Part shown: positions 27,581-35,962 of the stretch, in pieces
How the letters are laid out: every line of letters begins with the position of its first letter
Position numbering within the stretch: the first letter of the stretch is position 1
Assembly (NCBI RefSeq): GCF_001591665.1
Contig: NZ_BCVI01000039.1
Coordinates: forward strand, 1 to 64,000
DNA from: Neobacillus soli NBRC 102451
GTDB taxonomy: Bacteria; Bacillota; Bacilli; Bacillales; Cytobacillaceae
Length of the DNA: 64,000 nucleotides
Reading direction: 5' to 3'
Notes under the pieces: generated by a model
Databases searched by the model: none
The model's input: only the letters and a program-made list of their open reading frames with translations
Told to the model about the DNA's origin: nothing
Translations under genes and position numbers: made by a program

Positions 27581-30500
27581 ATGTATAAAAGAGTAAATAA
27601 GGGACTGAGCCTAATTTTAGTGTTTATTTTAACAGTGACATCATTTCAATTCACTTTAGGTACAAAGGTTCAGGCTGCTGCAGAAGAACTAACCATTTCG
27701 TTAAATAAAGATCATCCGAATATTGTAAATGTTGATGAAAGTGCACACTCTATTGTCGTAATAGAAAAAACAAATTTTGAAAAGCTTGATCAGCAAATTT
27801 CCACTGGTGGTGTTAGTGTTATAAGGGTATTGGATGCAAATGACATTCCAAAAAAGGAGATAGACGAGCTTGTAACAGGTGACAAGTTTGTGCTGATTAA
27901 AGGGAATGCAAAGAAAGAGTATCGGATTCAAGTGAATTATTTTACTCTGAAGAACCTAGCACTAAACCCTTTTCCGGGCAACATCAAAGTAAGTTCAATA
28001 AGAAATGATACTAAGCCTTCGAACGCCTTTAACGGTGAATCAACAGGCAATGCTGGCAGTGGGTATCAAGTTGATCAGTCTCAAAGTAAGCCGGCTAGTA
28101 TTAGTGCTGGGAAAGATACATTTTGGCTTGCCGTTGACCTAGGTGAAATTCAAACGATTGACCAGTTTAGTGTAGCTTGGGGCACAAACGTGGGGACTTT
28201 AACAACAAGACTTAAAGATTCGAAATACCGGGTCGAATATACAGATGACCCAGCTAAATGGGCTGCGCTTTCCAACGCAACCGTTTCAGGGGCAGACGGT
28301 ATTATAAATTACAGTAAACCTGTTGGTTGGGACCTTGCGTATGAACAAGATGTGAGGGAATTACCCGATGCTAACGGTAATAAGGTATTTATGAGCAATC
28401 TTGAGGCGCCAATTTCAGCCCGATACGTGATGGTGACAGGTGAGCTTGCAAGTAGCTGGATTGAAATTTATAATTTCTTTGTTTTTCAAAAAGTGATTAC
28501 TGATGGTGAATCGAATCAACCAGTCTATCCAACGGGAGATTTAGCAAAAATTGTCCCAGATTACGATGGCATGAGTTTAACCGTTGGGCGCCCAGCTATT
28601 GTAAAAAAAGATACAACTGTTCCCAAAATTCATATCACTGCGAAGGAAGACATTGAAGTGTCAGGTGAATTAAGGGATCCAAATGGAGTAAACGTTTACA
28701 CAATTGCAAAGCAAACTATTAAAAGCGGCTCGACAAAGGTGATTACGCCTGATATAGAAGCTTCTATCCTTGGAACATATGTTTTTGAATGGACAATTAA
28801 AGGAAGTAAAACCGTCTATGAGAAAATTTATTTCACAGCCGTAGACGAAGACATTTCTCAATACAACTATTCCAATCCTTATCCAGCGCTTTATTTAAAT
28901 GAAGATAAATTGGTCTATGTTCCGGATTACCTTGGCAACACTGTGATGGATTACTCCAATGTGGGGTATCAAGGCGGCGATGTGGAAATTCCAAATGTAC
29001 CGGTCAAAATTATTCTTGAGCCTTCGGAAGACGATACAACTGACGATACCGAGCGTATTCAAAATGCAGTCAATATGTTAGGACGGATTGCACCTGATTC
29101 TAATGGTTTTAGAGGGGCCCTATTATTAAAAGCGGGTACCTATAGAGTGAGTAATACGATTAAAATTTCTGAAAGTGGCATCGTCATCAAAGGAGAAGGA
29201 GATGACCATGAGAACATAGAAAAGCATTCAACACCATTAAGCCCTGCTAATTGGAAAGACTATACCCAATCAGAGGAAGCAAAACTAAACGTTACGAAGG
29301 TGGTTGCTACTTGGGTAGCTAGTTCCTATGATAAAAACACGGCAATATTTAATTTTTCCGGATCGGCAGCATCAAAAAGCGGAAGCCCAATCGACGTTGT
29401 TGATCAATATGTTCCTGCTGGCGGTCATACTCTAAGACTTGCAACTGTGAATGGACTAAGTATTGGAGATACGGTTAATATTCGCAGAGCTGTTAATGCA
29501 GCTTGGGCCCAAGATCTTAAAATGGATGTGATTACTGATGCACCAGGGGTTCCCTCTGCTAATCAGTGGGCAGTAAATGGCGTTGTTAATAGCGAACATG
29601 TTAACAAAGATGAGGAGCGCACAATCAAGTCGATCAATCAAGTTACGAATGAGATCATTCTTTCAGAGCCATTGGCAGATGCACTTGATATGAAGTATGG
29701 CGTTTCTACCATCACAAAATACGATCCTACTGGCAGAATTAATAATGTTGGTATGGAGAACATACAGATTATCTCGAGATTTAATCCATCAACTACAGCG
29801 ATCAATTCTGCATTTGGGGTCGATTATAAATCATTTGATGATGAGCTTCATGCCGAACTGGCTATTCGTTTTGGCAATGCACAAAATGCTTGGGCAAGAA
29901 GGATCACCACGTATCACATCGATGTTGCTGTATCTATTGCAACTGGAGTTAGTATGCTTACTATTCAGGATATGAATTGTCTTGAACCAGTAGGAGGTAC
30001 AGGGGGAGAGCGGCGGTATAGTTTTACCAATGCAGGAGGTACATTAGTACTGAATCAACGAAATTATACTCGATATACTCGCCACGGATTTATTGTGATG
30101 GGTAGTATTATTGGTCCTAACGTATTTTACAATAACAAAGCAGAGTATCAATTTGACGCAAATGAGCCTCATTTGCGATGGTCTACTGGCGGGCTATTTG
30201 ATAATGTTGAAGGTCGAATTTATCTGCAAAATAGATGGAATAATGGGACGGCACATGGTTGGTCAGGGGCGAACTATACTCTCTACAATAGTACAGGTCC
30301 ATATATCATCAGTCAGAATCCGCTTGCAGCCAATTATTTGTTCGGACAAATAGGGGAAAGACTTCCATTCGTAATGGATGCAGTGGATCCGGGAAATGTC
30401 CCTAATTTCCGTGCATATGAGTATAGCAATGGAAGTAAAGTGACACCTGAAAGCTTGTTTATTCAACAATTGAAAGATAGGTTGGGACAAGAGGCGGTAA

Positions 30501-31684
30501 ATAATGTTAATAATAGTGAAATTCCTGCCTATATTGATGAATCCGGTGACTTTGCATCTCAGTTTGCATCATTAACAGGGATTTTAGTTGACGGTGTCCC
30601 AATAGAAAATTTTAATAAGGATGTTCTTTCATACACAGTACCTGTGGCATTAGACTATACTAAATTGCCAGAGATTACGTATACTGCGGATTCTACTGCA
30701 AATGTCGCTGTAGAAGTGGATGGTAATCGTGCCGTAACATTTACTGTGAGTATGCACGGAAAGTCGGATTCGGTATACACCGTTAATTATGGGATTATTG
30801 ACAAGAATGTTCCCATCACTTCAAGTACAAGTGGATCATCAGTATTTAATTTAATTGATGGGGATCCAAAGACTTCATGGTCCGCATCAGGTACGCCTTG
30901 GGTTCGATTTTACCTTGGTGATCAGTCTGCTGTGATAAAAAGTGTTTCGGTTGGCTATTCTAGGGACACACAAATCAGAAGGTCGTATTATTTTGATTTT
31001 GAAATATCAAATGATGGGTATAATTGGACGAAAGTGATGGCAGATGATTGGAAACGGGATAATCTCGGTAATGGACATATTATGGGGATGGAAGTTATCC
31101 CTGGTGCAGGCGGAGATTCCGTATCAGATTATGAAACATTTATTTTTCCTGAAGGAATAACAGCTAGATTATTGCGGGTAACGATGTTTGGCGCGAGATC
31201 TGGAACTGGTACAGGTACTTCTAACGTTAATAAATTTTGGGCAATTGACGTTGATAAAGCAGTCAATAAAGAGCCGCTAAAGAAACTAATTGCTGAGGCA
31301 AAAGTGATTATAAATGATGATTCAGTCTATACAGAAAGCTCCTTTACAACTCTACAAGCTGCGATTGAAGTAGCTGAATTTGCATTAGCTAGCATTACGA
31401 CAGATCGAGAATTAGCTGACGCCCTTTATGCATTGAAAGCAGCGCTTGATGGGTTAGAAAAGATTGCTCCTGGTTCAGGTGATAATGGAGACAAAGAACC
31501 TGGGAAAGGTAGAGGTCAAAACCAAGGACAAAACAACAACAACCAAGGACAAAACAACAACAACCAAGGACAAAACAATAACCAGGATCAAAACAAGAAA
31601 AAAAAAAAAACAACCAGCGTCAAAACCAACAATGATCAATTAAATAGAATGATACCCAATACAAAAGGAGATATTGTTTTCTGA
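27581..31684 (+). CDS. Exported multidomain protein: F5/8C + pectate-lyase-like beta-helix + cadherin-like + F5/8C + FIVAR
   Basis: The 1367-residue protein has a signal peptide (about 1-33) and an F5/8 type C carbohydrate-binding domain (about 125-305). It has a right-handed beta-helix of the pectate-lyase superfamily type (about 480-960; DDTERIQNAVNML, LLKAGTYRVSNTIKI). A cadherin-like domain (about 985-1065), a second F5/8C (about 1070-1225), FIVAR (about 1228-1293) and a Gln/Asn/Gly-rich repeat (GQNNNNQ units) follow. It is probably a polysaccharide lyase or hydrolase. The C-terminus contains IPNTKG but no hydrophobic segment or basic tail, so anchoring is doubtful. A run of 13 A residues (31598-31610) lies just before it. 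AAAGGAGTG precedes the ATG. Confidence 0.8.
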   Translation: MYKRVNKGLSLILVFILTVTSFQFTLGTKVQAAAEELTISLNKDHPNIVNVDESAHSIVVIEKTNFEKLDQQISTGGVSVIRVLDANDIPKKEIDELVTGDKFVLIKGNAKKEYRIQVNYFTLKNLALNPFPGNIKVSSIRNDTKPSNAFNGESTGNAGSGYQVDQSQSKPASISAGKDTFWLAVDLGEIQTIDQFSVAWGTNVGTLTTRLKDSKYRVEYTDDPAKWAALSNATVSGADGIINYSKPVGWDLAYEQDVRELPDANGNKVFMSNLEAPISARYVMVTGELASSWIEIYNFFVFQKVITDGESNQPVYPTGDLAKIVPDYDGMSLTVGRPAIVKKDTTVPKIHITAKEDIEVSGELRDPNGVNVYTIAKQTIKSGSTKVITPDIEASILGTYVFEWTIKGSKTVYEKIYFTAVDEDISQYNYSNPYPALYLNEDKLVYVPDYLGNTVMDYSNVGYQGGDVEIPNVPVKIILEPSEDDTTDDTERIQNAVNMLGRIAPDSNGFRGALLLKAGTYRVSNTIKISESGIVIKGEGDDHENIEKHSTPLSPANWKDYTQSEEAKLNVTKVVATWVASSYDKNTAIFNFSGSAASKSGSPIDVVDQYVPAGGHTLRLATVNGLSIGDTVNIRRAVNAAWAQDLKMDVITDAPGVPSANQWAVNGVVNSEHVNKDEERTIKSINQVTNEIILSEPLADALDMKYGVSTITKYDPTGRINNVGMENIQIISRFNPSTTAINSAFGVDYKSFDDELHAELAIRFGNAQNAWARRITTYHIDVAVSIATGVSMLTIQDMNCLEPVGGTGGERRYSFTNAGGTLVLNQRNYTRYTRHGFIVMGSIIGPNVFYNNKAEYQFDANEPHLRWSTGGLFDNVEGRIYLQNRWNNGTAHGWSGANYTLYNSTGPYIISQNPLAANYLFGQIGERLPFVMDAVDPGNVPNFRAYEYSNGSKVTPESLFIQQLKDRLGQEAVNNVNNSEIPAYIDESGDFASQFASLTGILVDGVPIENFNKDVLSYTVPVALDYTKLPEITYTADSTANVAVEVDGNRAVTFTVSMHGKSDSVYTVNYGIIDKNVPITSSTSGSSVFNLIDGDPKTSWSASGTPWVRFYLGDQSAVIKSVSVGYSRDTQIRRSYYFDFEISNDGYNWTKVMADDWKRDNLGNGHIMGMEVIPGAGGDSVSDYETFIFPEGITARLLRVTMFGARSGTGTGTSNVNKFWAIDVDKAVNKEPLKKLIAEAKVIINDDSVYTESSFTTLQAAIEVAEFALASITTDRELADALYALKAALDGLEKIAPGSGDNGDKEPGKGRGQNQGQNNNNQGQNNNNQGQNNNQDQNKKKKKTTSVKTNNDQLNRMIPNTKGDIVF
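28688..28699. promoter_or_regulatory. Operator copy inside the coding sequence
   Basis: A perfect GTAAACGTTTAC lies within the 1367-residue gene (coding for part of GVNVYT), about 1.1 kb after its start and 3 kb before the LacI gene. It could be an auxiliary site for looping or roadblocking, or chance. Confidence 0.4.
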
Positions 31685-31695
31685 AAAAAAAGATA

Positions 31696-31805
31696 TTGAC
31701 ATTATTTTGAGTAACTATTAAACTAGAAACAAGTAAACGTTTACATAGTTTTTTCGTCCTAAGTAAACGTTTACTTTTATTTTTATCAAAGAAGTAAACG
31801 TTTAC
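31696..31805 (+). promoter_or_regulatory. Promoter and three phased operators of the LacI-tct operon
   Basis: TTGACA (31696-31701), 17 bases, TAAACT (31719-31724), eight bases, then perfect GTAAACGTTTAC at 31733-31744, 31763-31774 and 31794-31805. The copies are 30 and 31 bases apart, close to three DNA turns, so bound repressors would lie on one face. The arrangement predicts autoregulation of the LacI-family gene and control of the whole transport operon. Confidence 0.78.
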
Positions 31806-31824
31806 TTAAAGGAGGTGTTCGATC

Positions 31825-32874
31825 CTGAAGAAACAACCGAAAAAGAAATATACGACACTCCGTGACGTTGCCAAGCTGGCAGAAACATCTATTGCTACCG
31901 TATCGTACATTCTAAATGATTCTGAAGGACGATACGTCAGTGCAGAATTAAGAGAACGAGTTCTTCAGGCAGCTAAGGAGCTAAATTACGTAAAAAGTGC
32001 TGTAGCAAGTAGCTTAAAGGGTAAGGAGCGGGGCATTCTCTCGGTATTGGTTCCACAGTTCGATAATCCATTTTTCACGCGGATTATCGTTGCAATAGAA
32101 GAAGCAGCGCATCGGTATGGCTATTTTATTTCCATTAGCACTACAGTGGACGATATGGAGAGAGAAAGAGAAATTATTAAAAAAATGATTGAACAACGCG
32201 TAGATGGGTTAATCATCAGTCCGACAATCCAAGGAACAGAAAATACGGACCATCTTCGAAACTTAGGGATTCCTTACGTCATACTTGAAAGACCGTTGGT
32301 TGGACTTAATCAATATGATTTCGTCGGTTCTGACAACTTGGGTAGTGGATATTCGGCTACAAAACATTTAATTGACAATGGCCATACGCGGATTGGATTT
32401 GTTGGGTGGGACACCTTTATTAACGTTCAAGACAGGAAAGATGGGTACCTCAATGCAATGGAAGAATCCGGATTGCAAGTTGAGCATCAATGGATTCAAC
32501 TTGGTGGTCTTGAAAGTGATTCGGGTTATCGTTTAATGAAGCATTGCTACGATTCAGATATCACTGCAGTTGTATTTGGCCACCACATCCTGGCGGAAGG
32601 TGCAATTCGATTTCTGAGAGAGAAAAACGTAAATATTCCAGAAGAGATGTCCGTTATTATAATCGGTACGCCTAGTTGGGCACAGTTCGGTATGCCGAAA
32701 TTTACCTGCGTTAATCAGGGGGAGCAACAGATTGGAGAAATCGCTGCAGAAGTTTTATTGAAAAACATAGCAGGAGAAAGTGAAAGCCAGACCTGGCATC
32801 AAGAAAAAGTTTCCTGCGAAGTTTTGCCTGGAGACTCTGTAAAAAAAATAAACTTTCAGGGGGAATTGCAATGA
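31825..32874 (+). CDS. LacI-family transcriptional regulator with apparent CTG start
   Basis: The frame encodes about 349 residues: a LacI-type helix-turn-helix at the N-terminus (TTLRDVAKLAETSIATVSYI, then LQAAKELNYVKS) and a periplasmic-binding-like effector domain (residues about 70-340). The only usable start that keeps the DNA-binding domain is CTG at 31825, eight bases after a perfect AAGGAGGTG. An in-frame TAA lies at 31807, and no ATG, GTG or TTG occurs between. The first ATG (32047) would delete the DNA-binding head. It should bind the GTAAACGTTTAC sites. The stop overlaps the next gene (ATGA), so it heads the tctC-tctB-tctA-oxidoreductase operon. Confidence 0.88.
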   Translation: MKKQPKKKYTTLRDVAKLAETSIATVSYILNDSEGRYVSAELRERVLQAAKELNYVKSAVASSLKGKERGILSVLVPQFDNPFFTRIIVAIEEAAHRYGYFISISTTVDDMEREREIIKKMIEQRVDGLIISPTIQGTENTDHLRNLGIPYVILERPLVGLNQYDFVGSDNLGSGYSATKHLIDNGHTRIGFVGWDTFINVQDRKDGYLNAMEESGLQVEHQWIQLGGLESDSGYRLMKHCYDSDITAVVFGHHILAEGAIRFLREKNVNIPEEMSVIIIGTPSWAQFGMPKFTCVNQGEQQIGEIAAEVLLKNIAGESESQTWHQEKVSCEVLPGDSVKKINFQGELQ

Positions 32875-33917
32875 AAAATAAAAAAGGAATCGTATGGGGA
32901 ATTGTAATCGCACTAGTTGTTGTCCTAGCTCTAGCATGGCCGAAAATTTTTGATAAATTTCAAGCTGAAGAATCAAATTGGCCTGAGAAGGATATTACCA
33001 TGGTTGTCCCATTTAATCCAGGTGGAGGTACAGATTTGACAACCAGAGCATTAGCAGATGAAATGTCCAAGACGCTTGGAAAAAACATTTCCGTCGTTAA
33101 TACTCCTGGGGCGAGCGGTTCAGTAGGTACGCTAAGTGTACAGAATGCCAAACATGATGGCTATACAATGTTGGGCAATGGATTCATGGCATTTGTAAGC
33201 TACCCAGTTATGGGATATACAGAACAAACACACCGCGATTGGAATATTTGGATTGCAACCCTTTCTCCGAACGTTATTGCTGTGAAGGAAGATTCTAAAT
33301 ACAAAGATGTTAACTCGCTAATAAAAGATTTGAAAGATAAACCTGGATCCGTATCTGTTGGTACAGCTGGTATTGGTACAGGCGGGCATATCGCTAGTGA
33401 AGTACTAAAATCATCCCTTGGATTTGATTACAAACATGTTCCATACCAAGGAGGAAATCCAGCTATTCTAGCAGCTCTATCCGGCGAAGTAGATTTTGTT
33501 CCACAATTATCAATGGAAATGGTAGATATGCTAAGAGGGAAAAAATTAAAAGGACTTGCAGCACTAACAGACAAGCCGCTTAAAATTGATGGCGTAGACC
33601 CAATACCTTCTATTGCTGAAACAAATCCTGAATTGAAGTCGATTGTTCCATTAGGAGAAACATTTGGAATCGCGGTGCCTAAGGATACTCCAAAAGAGGT
33701 TGTAAAGAAGATTGATGAAGCGTTCAAAAAAGCTATCCAAAGTGAAGCGTTGAAAAAGTTTGCGAAGGAAAAGGGTGTAGAGGTTCTTGGCTACAGCGGT
33801 GACGAAGCACAGAAATTTGTCGACAAGCTTGCATCTACTGTGGACTGGGCATTGTATGATGGTGGCGTTGCAAAGGTTTCACCTGAGAAATTTGAGATTG
33901 CAAAGCCAAAAAAATAA
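32871..33917 (+). CDS. tctC: Tripartite tricarboxylate transporter substrate-binding protein (TctC/Bug)
   Basis: The 348-residue extracellular binding protein has an N-terminal membrane anchor (about residues 7-25), not a lipobox. The Bug-family signature is MVVPFNPGGGTDLTTRAL, with later GGHIASEVLK and HVPYQGGNPAILAALSGEVD. It delivers a carboxylated substrate to TctAB. Known Tct ligands are citrate and other organic acids, and neighbours here suggest a uronic or aldonic acid (inference). It overlaps the LacI gene by four bases. Confidence 0.92.
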   Translation: MKNKKGIVWGIVIALVVVLALAWPKIFDKFQAEESNWPEKDITMVVPFNPGGGTDLTTRALADEMSKTLGKNISVVNTPGASGSVGTLSVQNAKHDGYTMLGNGFMAFVSYPVMGYTEQTHRDWNIWIATLSPNVIAVKEDSKYKDVNSLIKDLKDKPGSVSVGTAGIGTGGHIASEVLKSSLGFDYKHVPYQGGNPAILAALSGEVDFVPQLSMEMVDMLRGKKLKGLAALTDKPLKIDGVDPIPSIAETNPELKSIVPLGETFGIAVPKDTPKEVVKKIDEAFKKAIQSEALKKFAKEKGVEVLGYSGDEAQKFVDKLASTVDWALYDGGVAKVSPEKFEIAKPKK

Positions 33918-33943
33918 TTCCAATGAAATTAGGTGAGTAACAA

Positions 33944-34426
33944 ATGGAAGGGAATATTAAACATCTCGATTTCATTTCGGCAATTTGTTTGTTTCTAGTT
34001 TCTGTCTATATTATATGGGATAGCTGGGAAATTCATGAAGATGTAGGAGGTCCGCTTTACGCTTCACCAGGACTGCTAACATTATTTATTGGAACGATGA
34101 TTGCTCTATGCTCCGTATTATTATTTTTAAGATGTTTAAAAAATGTTGGAATAGCAGGCAATATTAGTGCATTCAAACATTGGTTTACCGGTTTCATCAA
34201 GACGAAAGAAACGTTAAATACGTTGCTAGGAATAGTAATACTTGCATTATTCGTATTTATTCTACTTCCTAGATTTCCGTTTTTAATATCTTCATTCATA
34301 TTTATGTTTATTTTGATGAAAGTGATGGAAGCTGGTTCCATTCTAAAAATCACGATTATATCTGCTTGTGTAAGCGGATCGATCTTTACGCTTTTCCAAA
34401 TTATTTTTAAAGTGCCATTACCTTAA
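33944..34426 (+). CDS. tctB: Tripartite tricarboxylate transporter small membrane subunit (TctB)
   Basis: The 160-residue protein has four predicted membrane helices (about residues 10-28, 47-65, 88-105, 108-140), as is usual for TctB. AGGTGAG precedes the ATG. It sits between tctC and tctA with gaps of 26 and 9 bases. Sequence in this family is poorly conserved, so the call relies on size, topology and position. Confidence 0.85.
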   Translation: MEGNIKHLDFISAICLFLVSVYIIWDSWEIHEDVGGPLYASPGLLTLFIGTMIALCSVLLFLRCLKNVGIAGNISAFKHWFTGFIKTKETLNTLLGIVILALFVFILLPRFPFLISSFIFMFILMKVMEAGSILKITIISACVSGSIFTLFQIIFKVPLP

Positions 34427-34435
34427 GGAAAGAGG

Positions 34436-35956
34436 ATGAATAACATGGCCTTACAATATATTCTCGACACGCTTTATCAACTTGTTACGCCAGTTAATCT
34501 TCTGACGCTAGTGCTAGCCGTGTTTTTCGGTCTATTAGTCGGTGTACTCCCTGGATTGACATCTACAATGGCAATTGCGCTATTGACTGGTTTGACTTAT
34601 GGGATCTCTTCCGAGACAGCGATCCTATCATTAATCGGGGTGTATGTCGGTGCAATCTCGGGAGGAGTACAAACAGCCATCTTGTTAAACATTCCTGGAA
34701 CACCAGCTGCGGCTGCAACGGCAGTGGATGGTTATAAGATTGGACAAAGGGGCGAAGCAGGATTAGGCATTTTTCTCGGAAATGCCTCTGCTTTCCTCGG
34801 TACTTTATTCGGAGCAGTATGTGTCTTAGTCCTTACACCTCTTCTGTCAATGCTATCCCTAAAATTCGGTTCTTGGGAATTCTTTTTACTAGCTGTTTTT
34901 GGCGTCATGATTTGCGGCAGTTTGACATCAGGAGGGGACTCTTTAAAAGGTTGGATTTCCGGATTAATTGGGTTATTTGTTGCCCAGATTGGTCTAGATG
35001 CCTTGAACTCCTATCCACGATTTACGTTTGGAAGCATGGCCTTAATCGGGGGTATTCCATTAATTCCAATAATGATTGGATTGTTTGGATTTCCTGAAAT
35101 CGTAAGTTCTTTTAAACATCAAGAAATGAAAGCCATTAAACAAGTCATAGATCTACGAGTAAAAAAGGGACTTTCGATTTTAAAAGGGAAGTTTCCTACT
35201 GTATTTCGATCCGGCTTCCTTGGCGTCGCTGTTGGGATTATCCCGGGAGTCGGGGAAGATGTCGCAGGTTGGTTGTCGTATTGGGCTGCGAAAATGCGCA
35301 GTAAAAAGAAAGAAGAGTTTGGTAAAGGTTCATATGAAGGGGTTATTGCTGCAGAAACCGGTATTAATGCGACGATTGGCGGAAACTTGATTCCTGTTCT
35401 GACGTTAGCTGTACCAGGGAGCACGTCTTCTGCTGTATTACTAGCAGCTTTATGGTTACACGGATTTAGACCAGGACCATTGTTGTTGAGTGAATCTCCT
35501 GGATTTATCTATACAATGAGCATGTATTTGGTAGCTAGCGCATTAGTTATGTTGCTTTTGGGACTACTTATCTCCCGATATACTGTGAAAATGCTCAAAA
35601 TTGACAAAAAAATTCTGATGCCAATCGTATTCGTATTTTGCGCAGTTGGTTCATTCGTAATTGACAACTCAATCACCAGTGTTTACATGATGTTCATATT
35701 CGGTATTCTCGGTGTGCTTTTAGCAGCAATGAAATATCCAGCTGCTCCATTTTTGCTAGGTGTCGTACTTGGTCCAATGGCTGATTCGAATTTAAGACGG
35801 GCACTGGTATTGTCTGACGGCAGCCTTACACCACTCTTAACTAGACCATTGTGTCTTATCTTCGTAATTGGTATTATCTTAATGATTTTAGCGCAGTTAA
35901 AAGTTTTTGATAAGTTAAAGCCAATTATTTTTAAGAAGAAAAACATCACGGGGTGA
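34436..35956 (+). CDS. tctA: Tripartite tricarboxylate transporter large permease (TctA)
   Basis: The 506-residue permease has about 11-12 helices. The family signature is near the N-terminus (FFGLLVGVLPGLTSTMAIAL, then LNIPGTPAAAATAVDGY), with the inverted repeat later (GVAVGIIPGVGEDVAGWLSY, LAVPGSTSSAVLL). It forms the cation-coupled channel with TctB. AAGGAAAGAGG precedes ATG 34436. Its stop lies seven bases before the next gene, so the oxidoreductases are co-transcribed. Confidence 0.95.
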   Translation: MNNMALQYILDTLYQLVTPVNLLTLVLAVFFGLLVGVLPGLTSTMAIALLTGLTYGISSETAILSLIGVYVGAISGGVQTAILLNIPGTPAAAATAVDGYKIGQRGEAGLGIFLGNASAFLGTLFGAVCVLVLTPLLSMLSLKFGSWEFFLLAVFGVMICGSLTSGGDSLKGWISGLIGLFVAQIGLDALNSYPRFTFGSMALIGGIPLIPIMIGLFGFPEIVSSFKHQEMKAIKQVIDLRVKKGLSILKGKFPTVFRSGFLGVAVGIIPGVGEDVAGWLSYWAAKMRSKKKEEFGKGSYEGVIAAETGINATIGGNLIPVLTLAVPGSTSSAVLLAALWLHGFRPGPLLLSESPGFIYTMSMYLVASALVMLLLGLLISRYTVKMLKIDKKILMPIVFVFCAVGSFVIDNSITSVYMMFIFGILGVLLAAMKYPAAPFLLGVVLGPMADSNLRRALVLSDGSLTPLLTRPLCLIFVIGIILMILAQLKVFDKLKPIIFKKKNITG

Positions 35957-35962
35957 CGATAA

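Noticed and set aside
31500..31600. Tandem repeats as a possible mobile or CRISPR element
   Set aside because: They encode GQNNNNQ units of a surface-protein linker.
32047..32874. Shorter 275-residue version of the LacI-family gene starting at ATG 32047
   Set aside because: It lacks the DNA-binding domain, which is encoded in frame from CTG 31825 with a perfect ribosome site.
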